Positions 52,490-62,291 of a stretch of 64,000 bases of DNA are shown piece after piece (within the stretch, counting starts at the first letter, position 1; every line of letters starts with the position of its first letter). Origin of the DNA: CAYRFQ01 sp964423615 (GTDB taxonomy: Bacteria; Planctomycetota; Planctomycetia; Gemmatales; Gemmataceae); contig CAYRFQ010000010.1 in the NCBI GenBank assembly GCA_964423615.1, positions 62,001-126,000 of the forward strand. Reading direction: 5' to 3'. The notes beneath the pieces are model-generated. The model worked only from the letters and a program-made list of their open reading frames with translations. It was not told the DNA's origin and searched no databases. The translations under genes and the position numbers were made by a program.

Positions 52490-55099
52490 TTACTGCTTCT
52501 TCTTGGCTTCTTTGAGGATCTCGTCCCAGCGATCTCTGAGGTTCTGGAAGAATCCCTGTGGCTCCATTTTCTTCTGGCTCGTTGCCATCGCCCCTTTTTT
52601 ACGGCTACTTTTTCCGCTCTTCATCTTTCCAGACAGCTTTTGGGCAGCAGTGGTCCCTTTCTTCGGTTCCGTTAGGGCTTCAGTTTTCATCTTCTTCAAG
52701 ATGTCTTCTTTCTTAGGCAACAGCCAACGTTCGACTAAACCCCAGAACGTAGTGGCAATGAAGTAGATCGCTAGACCCGAGGCGATCTTGTAAAACATCA
52801 ACAACAACACGACCGGCAAGAAACGCATCATTTTCTGTTGAGCTTCTTGTTGTTCGTCGGTTGCTGGCGGCATCATAATCTGCTGTTGGATGAACATCAC
52901 GATTACGGCCAGAATTGGCAACAAATTCAGATACGGCCCGAGGTACAAAAAACCTAGCGGAATGATTAGCCACCAACCTCCACGGAAGTTATCCATCGAC
53001 GAGATGACGGAGATGTCGTCGCCCCAAAACCAAAGCATGTCCGGGGCCGCCAGATTTTGGATCCACAAAAACGTCCCCAGACGGAAACCGATACTTTCCT
53101 GGAGTGAATAATAGAGGCCAAGAAAGATGGGCAACTGGAGCAACAACGGCAGGCACCCCATTGCGGGATTGACCCCGTGTTTGCGGTATAGCTCCCACAT
53201 CGCTTGCTGTTGTTCCATCGGTTCAGCATATTTTTCTTTAAGTTTTTTCAACTCCGGCGCTAGGGCCTGCATTTTGATGCTCATCAACGCTTGACGGCGA
53301 CTGAGAGGGAACAATGCCCCCCGGACGACAACCGTCATGATTATGATGGCCAACCCCTGGACAGGTACAAAACGCGAAATCCAAAAGAACACACCGTGCA
53401 TGATCTTAGTCAGGAAGATGAGCAACGACGTGATTCCGGTGTTATAGAAGAACGCTCCGAAATAGCCCTCGGACCGATAGTCGGTAAACGTGTCCAAGTG
53501 AAGTTCCTCGCTGTACCGATCAACGAGCGCTGGATCGACTTTCTTCTGGTCGTTGTACACAAAGTTGTTGAGCTGTCGGACCTTTACGGGACCGTGGTAC
53601 AGCAGGAAATCGTGAACGGGAGCCTCTTCTGGTTGGAAAGCCTCACTGACCATCCGGACGGTGATGTCGGCAAATTCCATCCATGGCTTCGTTCCCTTGC
53701 GGACCCGCGATACGACAAATTCGCCGGTATCGGCCTCATAGATAGAGAAAATCGCCTTCACTTGCCCTTCCAGATCAAATTCCTCCCTTTGGAAATCGGC
53801 GATCGCTCGAGGCAAAAACCGAGCCGTCACGACGTCCTTTGTATTTCCTTCGTCGTCGACAATCGGTTTTAGGCCATCCAAGATTCTGAGTTTGAGTGCA
53901 TCGGTTCCAACTTTTTCGATTACTTCGCAGTAGCATTCGTGGGCTTCGAGAGTTGGACGAGCATAGGCGATAATCTTGGGCCAGAGACTTTGGTCGCGTG
54001 GTACGACGATGGCGGAGGCCAAAAATTGAGTGACAACTGCCGCGTACTGAATCCCATCTTGGTTTCTGGGACCTTCGGGGACACGCTCACCACCTTCCCG
54101 GAATCGAATCGTATTGGAGGTTTCGAGAGTTCGGTAAAGACGGTCATCAATCCCGAGAACGCCGATCAAAGCATTCCGGTGCACGTAAGAGTACCAGGCT
54201 CCTTCCAGAGGCAAACCGTGGGCGCCGACCAGCTGGTATTTGAAGGGCGGAAGGGCTTCCTTGGGGTTGCTACGTTCTCTGGTATCCTCGAACTTCAGTT
54301 TTAATCCAATGTGGTAAGACTTGGGTTCGAGTGTGAACGTTTTGGTGATCTTGAGCCCCTCGTAGGGCCCCGGTGGCATAACTGTGTAGTAGCTAACTTT
54401 GTTTCGTACCGATCTTTTCTCCCCGTCCACTTCCACTTCGATGAAGCCTTCGTCGAGAAACTTCCAGTGCCTAGTTCCCAGGTCCGGGAGGGGACGAGAG
54501 CTTTTGCTCTTGCTGGCTTTTTTTGTTCCTTCGGGTGGGTAATGGTACATCAGGAAAGATGGCATGATGTCATCGTACTGAACCAGGTCCAAGGGATCGT
54601 TTGTTGGCTGACCATTCCAGTCAGCGGCCTTGAATCTAGTTAACGTGACCTTTTGGACTCCGGCTCCGCGTGAAGTGACCCTCGTCTGAATGTAAAATGA
54701 GGAGTCACCGAGGATTTTGACGGTGTCGGCTTGCGTTGGTTGGGGAGGTCTTTCCGCGATCTTGATTGTTTTTTTCGGCTTGGGTTCGGTCTTTTTCTTT
54801 TCCGCGACCTTTTTCATCTCGGGGGCATATTTCGCAGCCAAATCAATCGCATCAGGATTCGAAAATCGTGAAGCAATCAAGATTTGCGTCAAGCCAGCCA
54901 ACGGACCTCCAGTTGGTGTCAGTGCTTGTCCCCCAAGACTTTGAGCCACGAGTTTCGCAGGTAATGAATCTTTATGGATTTGTTCCCGGTCTACCGACTT
55001 GGGGTCTTCTTGTGGAAAGAACGTGGTTCCCACGTACCACCACCCAAAAAGCAAGCCCGCGCTAAGGACTAGAAAAATCAGGAGGTTACGTTGCTGCAT
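52490..55099 (-). CDS. yidC: Membrane protein insertase
   Basis: This 869-residue protein has the N-terminal helix LLIFLVLSAGLLFGWWYVG, a large periplasmic domain (about 60-575), and the conserved insertase core: LAIIIMTVVVRGALFPLSRR, MQALAPELKKLKEKY, and MGCLPLLLQLPIFLGLYYSL, followed by further helices ending IASGLAIYFIATTFWGLVER. It inserts inner-membrane proteins with or without SecYEG. It is much longer than the 550 residues of E. coli YidC because the periplasmic domain is large and a Lys-rich tail of about 80 residues follows; such basic tails can contact the ribosome. It heads the yidC-VWA-mnmE-aguB minus-strand run. Confidence 0.95.
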   Translation of the reverse strand: MQQRNLLIFLVLSAGLLFGWWYVGTTFFPQEDPKSVDREQIHKDSLPAKLVAQSLGGQALTPTGGPLAGLTQILIASRFSNPDAIDLAAKYAPEMKKVAEKKKTEPKPKKTIKIAERPPQPTQADTVKILGDSSFYIQTRVTSRGAGVQKVTLTRFKAADWNGQPTNDPLDLVQYDDIMPSFLMYHYPPEGTKKASKSKSSRPLPDLGTRHWKFLDEGFIEVEVDGEKRSVRNKVSYYTVMPPGPYEGLKITKTFTLEPKSYHIGLKLKFEDTRERSNPKEALPPFKYQLVGAHGLPLEGAWYSYVHRNALIGVLGIDDRLYRTLETSNTIRFREGGERVPEGPRNQDGIQYAAVVTQFLASAIVVPRDQSLWPKIIAYARPTLEAHECYCEVIEKVGTDALKLRILDGLKPIVDDEGNTKDVVTARFLPRAIADFQREEFDLEGQVKAIFSIYEADTGEFVVSRVRKGTKPWMEFADITVRMVSEAFQPEEAPVHDFLLYHGPVKVRQLNNFVYNDQKKVDPALVDRYSEELHLDTFTDYRSEGYFGAFFYNTGITSLLIFLTKIMHGVFFWISRFVPVQGLAIIIMTVVVRGALFPLSRRQALMSIKMQALAPELKKLKEKYAEPMEQQQAMWELYRKHGVNPAMGCLPLLLQLPIFLGLYYSLQESIGFRLGTFLWIQNLAAPDMLWFWGDDISVISSMDNFRGGWWLIIPLGFLYLGPYLNLLPILAVIVMFIQQQIMMPPATDEQQEAQQKMMRFLPVVLLLMFYKIASGLAIYFIATTFWGLVERWLLPKKEDILKKMKTEALTEPKKGTTAAQKLSGKMKSGKSSRKKGAMATSQKKMEPQGFFQNLRDRWDEILKEAKKKQ

Positions 55100-55288
55100 G
55101 ATCGCCCATAATTATCGTTTACGGTGTCGTCTTTGAGTTGCACGACCTTCAAAGGTTCAATGTTAGCATATCGAGACGAGAAGGCAGTGATAAGGGGAAA
55201 GGCGAAACGAGAGGTGATGTGAAAGCCGACAGGTGGAAGAAGTAAGACAACGAGTGATCAGTTCTTTCCACCTTACACCATGCTCCTT

Positions 55289-56050
55289 TTACCGTCCGTC
55301 GCGAAGGCGATCGCCCAAGAAGTTATCGAGTTCGGGAATCCCATAGATTTTTTGAATGGTCGCATTCATGTCGTAGTCAACACGACGATAACGAATGGTT
55401 TTGTCGTCGAGTAGAACGTAGCAAGCCCTAGGGTCCCCATCGCGTGGTTGTCCTACGGAGCCAACATTACACATGGTTCGGCGTTCGTCGAGTTGGTAGA
55501 CGTAATCCATTTCCTCAGGCGAGAGGAACTGGTAAGTCTCGCTCGGCAGACTCTCGGTGAAAATCCCGGGAACGTGCGTGTGTCCTTGAAAACAATACCG
55601 ATCAATCAACGCAAATATGCGGTCCATCTTGCGTTGGTTGTAAATGTCCTCGGGGAACACATATTCGTTGAGTGGATTGCGAGCCGATCCGTGGACGTAG
55701 AGGAAGTGGCCTTCTTGGTGACGCCGTGGGCGCTCGGCCAAAAACTCCCAACGGAGTTCTCGTTTCTCACGACTCTCGGTTGGGGATTCCATTTGTGCGC
55801 GAGTCCAGAATATGGCTCGCTCGGCTGGAATGTTGAAGCCTTCCGGATCGAACATGGCCCCTTGGTCATGATTGCCCAATAAAGTCACCTGGCAATCCAT
55901 GACTCTGTCGATGCACTCGCAAGGATTGGGACCGTATCCGATGACATCACCCAGGCAATAAACCTCGTCAACGTTGTGTTGTCGAATGTCGCTAAGTACA
56001 GCCTGGAGTGCTTCCAGGTTTCCATGGATATCGCTGATCAGCGCCTTCAC
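55289..56050 (-). CDS. Metallophosphoesterase, YfcE/ApaH-type
   Basis: This 253-residue protein has the classical metal ligands: ALISDIHGNLEAL, VYCLGDVIGYGPNP, TLLGNHDQGAM, FLYVHGSARNP and CFQGHTHVPGIF. This is a binuclear calcineurin-like phosphatase of the family that includes YfcE-type phosphodiesterases. The substrate is unknown. Start codon is GTG at 56050. It is cytoplasmic and lies 189 bases before yidC on the same strand. Confidence 0.88.
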   Translation of the reverse strand: MKALISDIHGNLEALQAVLSDIRQHNVDEVYCLGDVIGYGPNPCECIDRVMDCQVTLLGNHDQGAMFDPEGFNIPAERAIFWTRAQMESPTESREKRELRWEFLAERPRRHQEGHFLYVHGSARNPLNEYVFPEDIYNQRKMDRIFALIDRYCFQGHTHVPGIFTESLPSETYQFLSPEEMDYVYQLDERRTMCNVGSVGQPRDGDPRACYVLLDDKTIRYRRVDYDMNATIQKIYGIPELDNFLGDRLRDGR

Positions 56051-56674
56051 GTGTACGAATCCCCCGAAGGTTCGGATCGGGTAGGGGTGTAGTCGCGAGC
56101 CAAGCCGAATAGAATAAGAATTTCGAAATATACCCGCTCTCGCATCATAAAAGTGTAATCCGTGTCGTGAGAAAGTGTCAAGGGACAGAGCCGGTAAAGC
56201 GACAAAGTTGGTCCGAGAAGAAGTCGGGTTTGGAGGACGATCCCGGGGCCATTCCTTGGAAAAGCTCGACTTCCTGGTCCAGAAGAGTTGGGTAACCGAA
56301 GGTATCTTTATCGAAAAAGGTGGCCCAATTCTCCGACAAGTCCAATGTGAATACCGAAAAAAGCCTTACAATTGGTCTTCGGGAAAATCGTTTGTGGCTT
56401 CGTTGGCCATCCGGAGGTAAACTAAGACATTGAAGGTCTGCTTTGGTTCTTGCTGCTTCCACGAACAAACTTGCATCTAGGTGGTCGGCAAGACTCAATG
56501 TTTCAACACGAGTCGGGCATCCCGAGATCCAAAGCATGGCGTGACAGCGGTGCCCTTCTCAGAACGAACAATCGGCGACTTTCCGGGTAATAACTAAGAA
56601 GGCTGCGCAAGTTTGTCTTGAATTTGCGTTCTAGAAAAACACGCAATTTCAGATACTTCTTTGAGGGACATCTC
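56051..56674. other. Non-coding stretch before the Q/P-repeat gene
   Basis: These 624 bases contain only one longer open frame (56178-56537, minus), which has no recognisable features and atypical composition. No structured element or promoter stands out. Confidence 0.4.
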
Positions 56675-57370
56675 ATGAATTGGAAATCGCTGGTCTGCCT
56701 CATCTCTCTGGCCGCGATCTGGGTTTCGACCCCTTCGCTTTATGCCCAGTTTCCCAATCAACGAATCCCGAACCGACAGTTTCCGGTTCAAAACCCCCAA
56801 TTCCCGTTGCCCAATACGCAGTTTCCGTTGCAAAATCCACAACGGCCGATCATCATCATTCAACAACCGGTCGTTCCAGGAGGTATTCAGAATCCTCAAC
56901 AACCGATCATCGTTCAACAACCGGTGATCATGCCCTTCAATCCGCAAGGGACTCGAAATAACGTGGCGTCCACTCTTGAGCGAGCGTTGGAAAAGCAATT
57001 CGCAGCGGAGGTGACGAACATTGACGTGCGCTTCACACGGCGCGGGCTGCTGATCGAAGTGGATGGCAAGAATTCTGTCGTCTTCAACAAGATCGACACG
57101 GCAATTCGAAGAATCCCTCAGCTCGCTCGCACGCGTGTCACTGTGATCCCTCGCAATCTCGGAGAACTTGTCGAAACGAAGATACTACAAATCTACACCC
57201 GATACGTCAGCAATGTCGAAGCGAAAGTGGACCTACAAAATCGACGTGCGTTGGTGAGTCTTGACCTGAACTATGGCAGGTTACGTCAAGCCGTCGAACG
57301 AACAGTCAGTACCTTGCCGGAACTTCGAGGATATCGCGTCACAACGAACATCAACGTCCGAAGACGATAA
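56675..57370 (+). CDS. Secreted protein with Q/P/N-rich tandem repeats and BON-like C-terminus
   Basis: This 231-residue protein has a signal peptide (LVCLISLAAIWVSTPSLYAQ) and then about 70 residues of short repeats in which QFP(V/L)QNPQ-type units alternate with QQPV and IIQQP runs. The C-terminal half (about 90-231) has a regular alpha/beta pattern of two similar halves: ALEKQFAAEVTNIDVRFTRR and RRALVSLDLNYGRLRQAVER, somewhat like BON or secretin-like modules. Function unknown; a peptidoglycan or matrix role is inference. GAGGG lies before the ATG at 56675; an upstream in-frame start exists but lacks a signal peptide. Confidence 0.65.
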   Translation: MNWKSLVCLISLAAIWVSTPSLYAQFPNQRIPNRQFPVQNPQFPLPNTQFPLQNPQRPIIIIQQPVVPGGIQNPQQPIIVQQPVIMPFNPQGTRNNVASTLERALEKQFAAEVTNIDVRFTRRGLLIEVDGKNSVVFNKIDTAIRRIPQLARTRVTVIPRNLGELVETKILQIYTRYVSNVEAKVDLQNRRALVSLDLNYGRLRQAVERTVSTLPELRGYRVTTNINVRRR

Positions 57371-57496
57371 GTACGAGACTGGTCTTGGGTCTGGATTCTG
57401 TAGTTTCTTCGCAGTTTCGTTTAACAACTTGTCGGTTTTGTTCGGGCAAGTGGAAATCTTAGCTGACTTACCTTTTCCAGACCTCGTTACCCGGTG

Positions 57497-58099
57497 TCAT
57501 CCGAGGTTCCACCAACTCCGTTTCCGGGCCTTTTTCCGAACCTTTTGTCTTCTCGTCTCTTTTTCTTCCTCCGGATCCGGTGGTCCGAACATCTGCATCA
57601 CCTCCCAAGAAGACGCTTCGACGAATTGGCATCCAACTCGCCATCGGTCGTCCCGTGGTCGGCAATAGCGGATTTCCACACGTACCCACGGTGATTCAGC
57701 TTGTGAGATCGTAGGCTGCAGTTGGAAGTGGAACCCGATTGGGACTTCCTCATTGAGGAGCAAGCCCAGCCCACCAAGTGACCAGTCGAGGACCTGGCCG
57801 GTCGCCACGATCTCGTGTGATTCCAGTCTGACCAGCAAAACTTCCATTGGCTTGACTACGTATCGAGGATGCGCGCGGCGCTCGATGCCAACATGATCAG
57901 ATTGCGCTTGTTGAAAGGAACTACCCGACATAGGACATGTTGGTGATGCCAAGGAAGAGGTCGCAGATTCTGCCGCAAATCGGAAGTACAATCGGCCCAA
58001 AATGCCGATCACACCAGCCGCGACTAAACCGATGGCAGGAACTAGCCAGGTCTCCCACCAACCCTGAGCGAGTAGAGGTATCGTCAGCATAATTGGCAT
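57497..58099 (-). CDS. Membrane-anchored PilZ domain protein
   Basis: This 200-residue protein has one membrane helix (LVPAIGLVAAGVIGILGRLY) and a PilZ domain with ERRAHPRYVV (the R-x-x-x-R arm) and LDWSLGGLGLLL (the D-x-S-x-x-G motif). Both c-di-GMP binding motifs are intact, so it is likely a c-di-GMP effector at the inner membrane. The start at 58099 follows GAGAG; an open frame continues upstream to 58423 but codes for poor, low-complexity sequence. The opposite strand of the 58.1-58.5 kb region has no gene. Confidence 0.8.
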   Translation of the reverse strand: MPIMLTIPLLAQGWWETWLVPAIGLVAAGVIGILGRLYFRFAAESATSSLASPTCPMSGSSFQQAQSDHVGIERRAHPRYVVKPMEVLLVRLESHEIVATGQVLDWSLGGLGLLLNEEVPIGFHFQLQPTISQAESPWVRVEIRYCRPRDDRWRVGCQFVEASSWEVMQMFGPPDPEEEKETRRQKVRKKARKRSWWNLG

Positions 58100-58537
58100 C
58101 TGCAAGCTCTCTTCGATTGGACGTTTATCGGGCCCTTCACCAGCGCTAGAAGAATTGGTTGTCTGTATCTGTCGGTTCTGAACAAAGGAGACGGGAATCA
58201 CGAACAAGAGGAGCACTCGAACCGACGCGCTGTTGCTGCCACAAGCCAAGACAAGTCTAGTACAAGATTTTCTGTTTGAACAGCGCGTCGATCGGTAAGG
58301 GGTGGAAGGATGGCTCTGGATCGCCGCAAAAACTCGTTTCCAACATGGCGTATTGGAAATCTTGGGATGGTGTACCTTGGCAAGTTCGTCACACCCATCA
58401 CTCTGAACAAGGGAACTTTTCAACGCGGGGATCCCTTACTCCTTATTACTGGGCCATACGGAACTTGAAGTCGCAAAAGCCTTGAGTTGATTACTTTTCA
58501 TCGAAGGAAACGTACGGTGTTCCCAGTTCCACTTGGC
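58100..58537. other. Spacer upstream of the PilZ gene
   Basis: These 438 bases separate the pterin dehydratase (ends 58538) from the PilZ gene. An open frame continues from PilZ but does not look coding. No other feature is apparent. Confidence 0.4.
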
Positions 58538-58897
58538 TCACTTCGATTCCGGCGCGATTTTGTCGATCTTGGCTGCTAGGATGAAATCGTTTTCTGACAA
58601 CCCGCCAATGGCGTGGGTCATGATTTCGATGGCGACCTCACGATACCCCGTCAAGTGCAGGTCGGGGTGATGTGCCTCGTCCTCGGCAACTTCGCCGACT
58701 TTGTTCAAGAAGGCCAAACTATCGACGAAATTCTTGAGTTTCCAGTCTCTACGAATCATCTTGCCGTCGTTGATGACTTTCCAGTCTGCATGAACCTCCT
58801 TGCCGAACTTCTCTATCTCCTCCGGAGTCAACGTGGGGACACCGCCTTCGCACGGGACGCATTTTTTGGCCGTCAAATCGGTCGTTGCTTCGCTCAT
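58538..58897 (-). CDS. 4a-hydroxytetrahydrobiopterin dehydratase (PCD/DCoH)
   Basis: This 119-residue protein has the active-site motif EAHHPDLHLTGYREV with the two catalytic His and GGLSENDFILAAKID toward the end. It regenerates dihydrobiopterin in the aromatic amino-acid hydroxylase cycle or aids molybdopterin-type chemistry. An N-terminal Cys-rich lead (KKCVPCEGG) is present, as in many bacterial members. GCAAGGAG precedes the ATG. It sits 38 bases after msrB on the same strand, so the two may be co-transcribed. Confidence 0.9.
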   Translation of the reverse strand: MSEATTDLTAKKCVPCEGGVPTLTPEEIEKFGKEVHADWKVINDGKMIRRDWKLKNFVDSLAFLNKVGEVAEDEAHHPDLHLTGYREVAIEIMTHAIGGLSENDFILAAKIDKIAPESK

Positions 58898-58935
58898 CGA
58901 TAATCTCCTTGCGCAATGAATATTTTAGCGTGGCG

Positions 58936-59358
58936 TTAGTTGGTTTCGTTGGGCGAGTCCGGTTCCTGTTCGACGAAGTTTAGGGAAGCGGAGTTGATGC
59001 AGTACCTGAGTCCGGTTGGTTCTGGACCATCAGGAAAGACGTGTCCGAGATGGGCGTTGCATCGGCTACAATGCACTTCGGTCCGAGTCATGAACAAGGT
59101 GCGATCCACTTTCGTCTCGACATTGTCGGTGTCGGTGGGTTGCCAAAAACTCGGCCATCCGGTCCCCGAGTCGAACTTGGTTTCGGAATCAAACAGGAGC
59201 TGGCCACAGCAAACGCACTCGTACTTGCCGTCCTTCTTGTTGTCCCAGTAGCAACCGGTGAAGGCCCGTTCGGTGCCGTGTTTGCGGGTCACGTTGAACT
59301 GCTCGGGCGAGAGCAACTCTCGCCATTCTTGTTCTGTTTTATGGATTTTCTCGGGCAT
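58936..59358 (-). CDS. msrB: Peptide-methionine (R)-S-oxide reductase
   Basis: This 140-residue protein has the two zinc Cys pairs (CVCCGQ and CSRCNAHLGH), the motif SGTGWPSFWQP and the catalytic RYCINSASLNF. It reduces methionine-R-sulfoxide. The active residue is Cys, not Sec, although selenium genes are present elsewhere in the window. CCAAGGAG precedes the ATG. It heads a likely pair with the pterin dehydratase. Confidence 0.95.
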   Translation of the reverse strand: MPEKIHKTEQEWRELLSPEQFNVTRKHGTERAFTGCYWDNKKDGKYECVCCGQLLFDSETKFDSGTGWPSFWQPTDTDNVETKVDRTLFMTRTEVHCSRCNAHLGHVFPDGPEPTGLRYCINSASLNFVEQEPDSPNETN

Positions 59359-59533
59359 TGTAGGATTCTCCTTGGGAAACAGTGGTCATCATCATTTTAT
59401 TTGTAGGCAAGCGGGAAGGAAAATGCCCAGGCGGCGGTAAGCTCGGACAACGGTCTTGGCCACGGTGTCCAATTTGATACACTCGAATCTGCGTCCGGTC
59501 CCAGCTTTTCCAGCCCGTGGTTCAGGTCACATC

Positions 59534-60238
59534 ATGAACATCGAATTCCTTCGTCCGGATCGTACTTTGAATCGGACCCAAGCCCAGCCGGAAAGTTACG
59601 ACGACTGGGATAACATCGCCGCGCCTTTTCCCGCGAGTCAAGGGGTTCCGCTCTGGATGCGTGAGATGACGGCCGAAGCTCCCAGCGGGAAACAGACCGT
59701 GAAACGTTGCCCGCCGTTTCTGGAAAGCATGACGTGCGGATACCTCATCCCGTTTCCGGACTGGGCCGAGATTCGGTTGCGAGAGATCCACGAATGGGAC
59801 AAACGAGGACCAGGCATTCCATTTTTGGGGTTTCACACAAAGGATCAGTTCGCGGGCAGTTGGTTCGAAAATTATTCCGTCGTAAAATTCGATAGTCCGT
59901 GGATCATCCGAACGCCGCCAGGTTATTCGACACTCTTCGTGCCGCCGCTTAACTGCCTCAACTACCCGTTCTACGCGCTGAGCGGTTTGGTTGAAACGGA
60001 TACCTATTACAACAACATCGCCTTTCCTCTTTTGCTGCTCGATTCCACCCCGGGAGTCGTCCATAGGCTGGAGAAAGGAACGCCGTTGGTGCAAGCGATT
60101 CCCATCAAACGCGACGATTGGGAGATGTCTACCGGAGAGACCGACTGGGAACAATGGTGCGTCCAGAAAGAGATGGTCTTGAGCGGGGAGAAAAATGTCT
60201 ACCGGAACAATTGGTATGTGAAGAAGAAATATCAGTGA
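59534..60238 (+). CDS. DUF6065-like protein
   Basis: This 234-residue protein has a core with FDSPWIIRTPPGYSTLFVPP and TPLVQAIPIKRDDWE, a pattern I associate with the DUF6065 family, which is cupin-like; the assignment is by memory of the motif and is uncertain. It has no signal peptide. The ATG at 59534 is preferred over a TTG at 59456, which would add 26 residues without family features. It runs toward tuf (convergent, 69 bases apart). Function unknown. Confidence 0.55.
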   Translation: MNIEFLRPDRTLNRTQAQPESYDDWDNIAAPFPASQGVPLWMREMTAEAPSGKQTVKRCPPFLESMTCGYLIPFPDWAEIRLREIHEWDKRGPGIPFLGFHTKDQFAGSWFENYSVVKFDSPWIIRTPPGYSTLFVPPLNCLNYPFYALSGLVETDTYYNNIAFPLLLLDSTPGVVHRLEKGTPLVQAIPIKRDDWEMSTGETDWEQWCVQKEMVLSGEKNVYRNNWYVKKKYQ

Positions 60239-60307
60239 ACGAAAAAGGCATCACAACCGATTTCCTGAAAATCAGTCATGATGCTTTGTTGGCGTTACCA
60301 GTCACGT

Positions 60308-61519
60308 CTACACAAGCACCCTCGTTACAACACCTGACCCGACGGTCTTACCACCTTCACGGACGGCAAACCGTTGGCCTTCGTCGAGAGCGACAGGGAC
60401 GTCGGACCGTAGATCGATCCGGCTGGTCGCCACGAGGTCGCCAGGCATACACATCTCGATGCCGTCCGGCAGAACGATCTTCCCCGTGACGTCCGTCGTG
60501 CGGAAAAAGAACTGTGGTTGATACCCGGTGAAGAACGGAGTGTGTCGGCCGCCTTCGTCCTTCTTCAACACATACAGGCTCGCCTCGAAAGACGTGTGGG
60601 TATTGATCGAGCTGGGAGCCGCCAGGACCTGGCCACGCTGAACCTCGTCGTACTTCACGCCCCGGAGTAAGACGCCCGCGTTATCGCCAGCGATACCCAT
60701 CTCGACGGGCTTGTGAAATGTCTCGATGCCAGTCACAACGGTCTTGCGAACGTCCTTCGTCAAGCCGACGATCTCGACCGTGTCGTTGAGGCGGACAACA
60801 CCTCGCTCGATGAGTCCGGTCACGACCGTACCACGACCTTCGATTTGGTAGACGTTCTCGATACTCATCAGAAACGGCTTGTCCTCTTCTCGGTCGGGCA
60901 GTTCGAAATAGGCGTCCAAGGCCTTCATCAACTCGTCGATACAAGCACAGCCTGCGTCGTCTTTTCCGCCCGATTGCAAGGCTGGCAGAGCGCTACCACG
61001 AATTACATGGATAGTTTCCCCAGGATACTCGTAGGCACTGAGTTGATCTCGGACTTCCATCTCGACGAGGTCCAGGAATTCTGGGTCCTCTACCAGATCA
61101 ACCTTGTTGAGGAATACAACGAGCTTCGGGACGCCGACTTGCCGGGCAAGGAGTATGTGTTCGCGGGTCTGTGGCATCGGACCATCATCGGCAGCAACCA
61201 CAAGAACCCCTCCGTCCATCTGGGCGGCACCTGTGATCATATTCTTCACGTAATCGGCGTGGCCAGGGCAGTCGATGTGCGCGTAGTGGCGAGTCGCTGT
61301 CTCGTACTCGAGGTGAGCCGGTATGACAGTGATGATCTTACCACCGCCGCGCACCGTACCGCCCTTGGCAATGCCGTTGTAGTCCATCGCCTTTCCGCCA
61401 AACAGGTGTGTCTGGCGAGCGCTGATGGCTGCGGACAACGTTGTCTTGCCGTGGTCGATGTGACCGATGGTGCCGACGTTCAAGTGAGGTTTGTTACGCA
61501 CAAAGACTTCTTTGGCCAT
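60308..61519 (-). CDS. tuf: Elongation factor Tu
   Basis: EF-Tu carries aminoacyl-tRNA to the ribosome as a GTPase. The 403-residue product has P-loop GHIDHGKTTL (19-28), DCPGHADYVKNM (83-94), NKVD (138-141) and RGSALPAL, and a normal C-terminal end. The switch I segment is unusual. The canonical PEEK-x-RGITI region reads AKGGTVRGGGKIITV (51-65). The Thr that coordinates Mg is kept (Thr64). I believe related planctomycete EF-Tus share IAKGGTVR, so this may be lineage-wide. TGGAGG precedes the ATG. No rps or fusA neighbours are present. Confidence 0.95.
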   Translation of the reverse strand: MAKEVFVRNKPHLNVGTIGHIDHGKTTLSAAISARQTHLFGGKAMDYNGIAKGGTVRGGGKIITVIPAHLEYETATRHYAHIDCPGHADYVKNMITGAAQMDGGVLVVAADDGPMPQTREHILLARQVGVPKLVVFLNKVDLVEDPEFLDLVEMEVRDQLSAYEYPGETIHVIRGSALPALQSGGKDDAGCACIDELMKALDAYFELPDREEDKPFLMSIENVYQIEGRGTVVTGLIERGVVRLNDTVEIVGLTKDVRKTVVTGIETFHKPVEMGIAGDNAGVLLRGVKYDEVQRGQVLAAPSSINTHTSFEASLYVLKKDEGGRHTPFFTGYQPQFFFRTTDVTGKIVLPDGIEMCMPGDLVATSRIDLRSDVPVALDEGQRFAVREGGKTVGSGVVTRVLV

Positions 61520-62291
61520 GTGTCCTCCAGTATCTGTGAATGCGGACCGTCCCTGCAGTTCGTAAGTTCACTCGACTTACAACGTGAAGGGGGAAGAAAG
61601 TGTAATGGAAAGACACCGGTGGTGATGAAAGGTTCTGAGGCGACGAACCGGTCCTGTCGCTTTAATCGATCCGAAAAGCTGCAGTCGATCCTTTTATTCA
61701 CTTTTCGAACGTAGAGCGTTTAACGTTCGTGTTGGGCACAGTTCGGAGTCGCCAAACTCCTGAACCCAAGTCCGCCCTTCTCGAGATAGGACCACCTACC
61801 TTTCGGTTCCGGTGCGTTTCCCGCTTCGCTCGCTATATTTCCCGCTTCGCTCGGGTTGGGGGCCTTCTCCCCGCTTGCGGGCCCCAGGACTTTGAAAACA
61901 AAAAACCTGTGCCCATTACAAGCGTGAAATGTTCTTGTTGGCTCACCTTGACAACTGAGACCGAGAGACGAAATAAGAAAATGGTTTTGGTGGACTGGCT
62001 TGGATGCTACAAAATGCCGTTGGATGACATCCACGGTCGTCAGTGCGGAAGCAAAGGCTAATCACGCCGGCGTTTTAGTTTCTCATGATCTCCCCCTGCC
62101 ACCTTCCATGCTTCTCGCAGTTCGGCCAGGAAACTACCTTGGCAACTGGGTTCTCGTGGCAGTTCTTCTTTTTCTCGTTTTCCCTTGCCCTTGCGGCTTC
62201 TCATAATGAGTGTTTGTTCGCGTTGCTTTTCGGAATACAATGATACCTTTAACACACCTTGAACCTCTCAATCACACCCATGAGGAACACC
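61520..62291. other. Long non-coding region upstream of tuf
   Basis: These 772 bases lie between divergent tuf and the 62.3 kb gene. They hold a direct repeat of 16 bases (TTTCCCGCTTCGCTCG) at 61817-61832 and 61838-61853, then a GC-rich nested hairpin (GGGG...CCCGC-TT-GCGGG-CCCC) at 61858-61885. A 7-base inverted repeat CGAACGT/ACGTTCG is at 61706-61729, and GTAAGT/ACTTAC at 61562-61580 is in the tuf leader. The spurious open frames here come from the repeats. Confidence 0.5.

Noticed and set aside
56178..56537. Minus-strand open frame of 119 codons in the 56 kb gap
   Set aside because: No recognisable domain, signal or good ribosome site; may be a remnant but cannot be supported.
61729..62061. 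Open frame of 110 codons upstream of tuf
   Set aside because: Much of its sequence comes from the direct repeat and GC-rich hairpin; no protein features.
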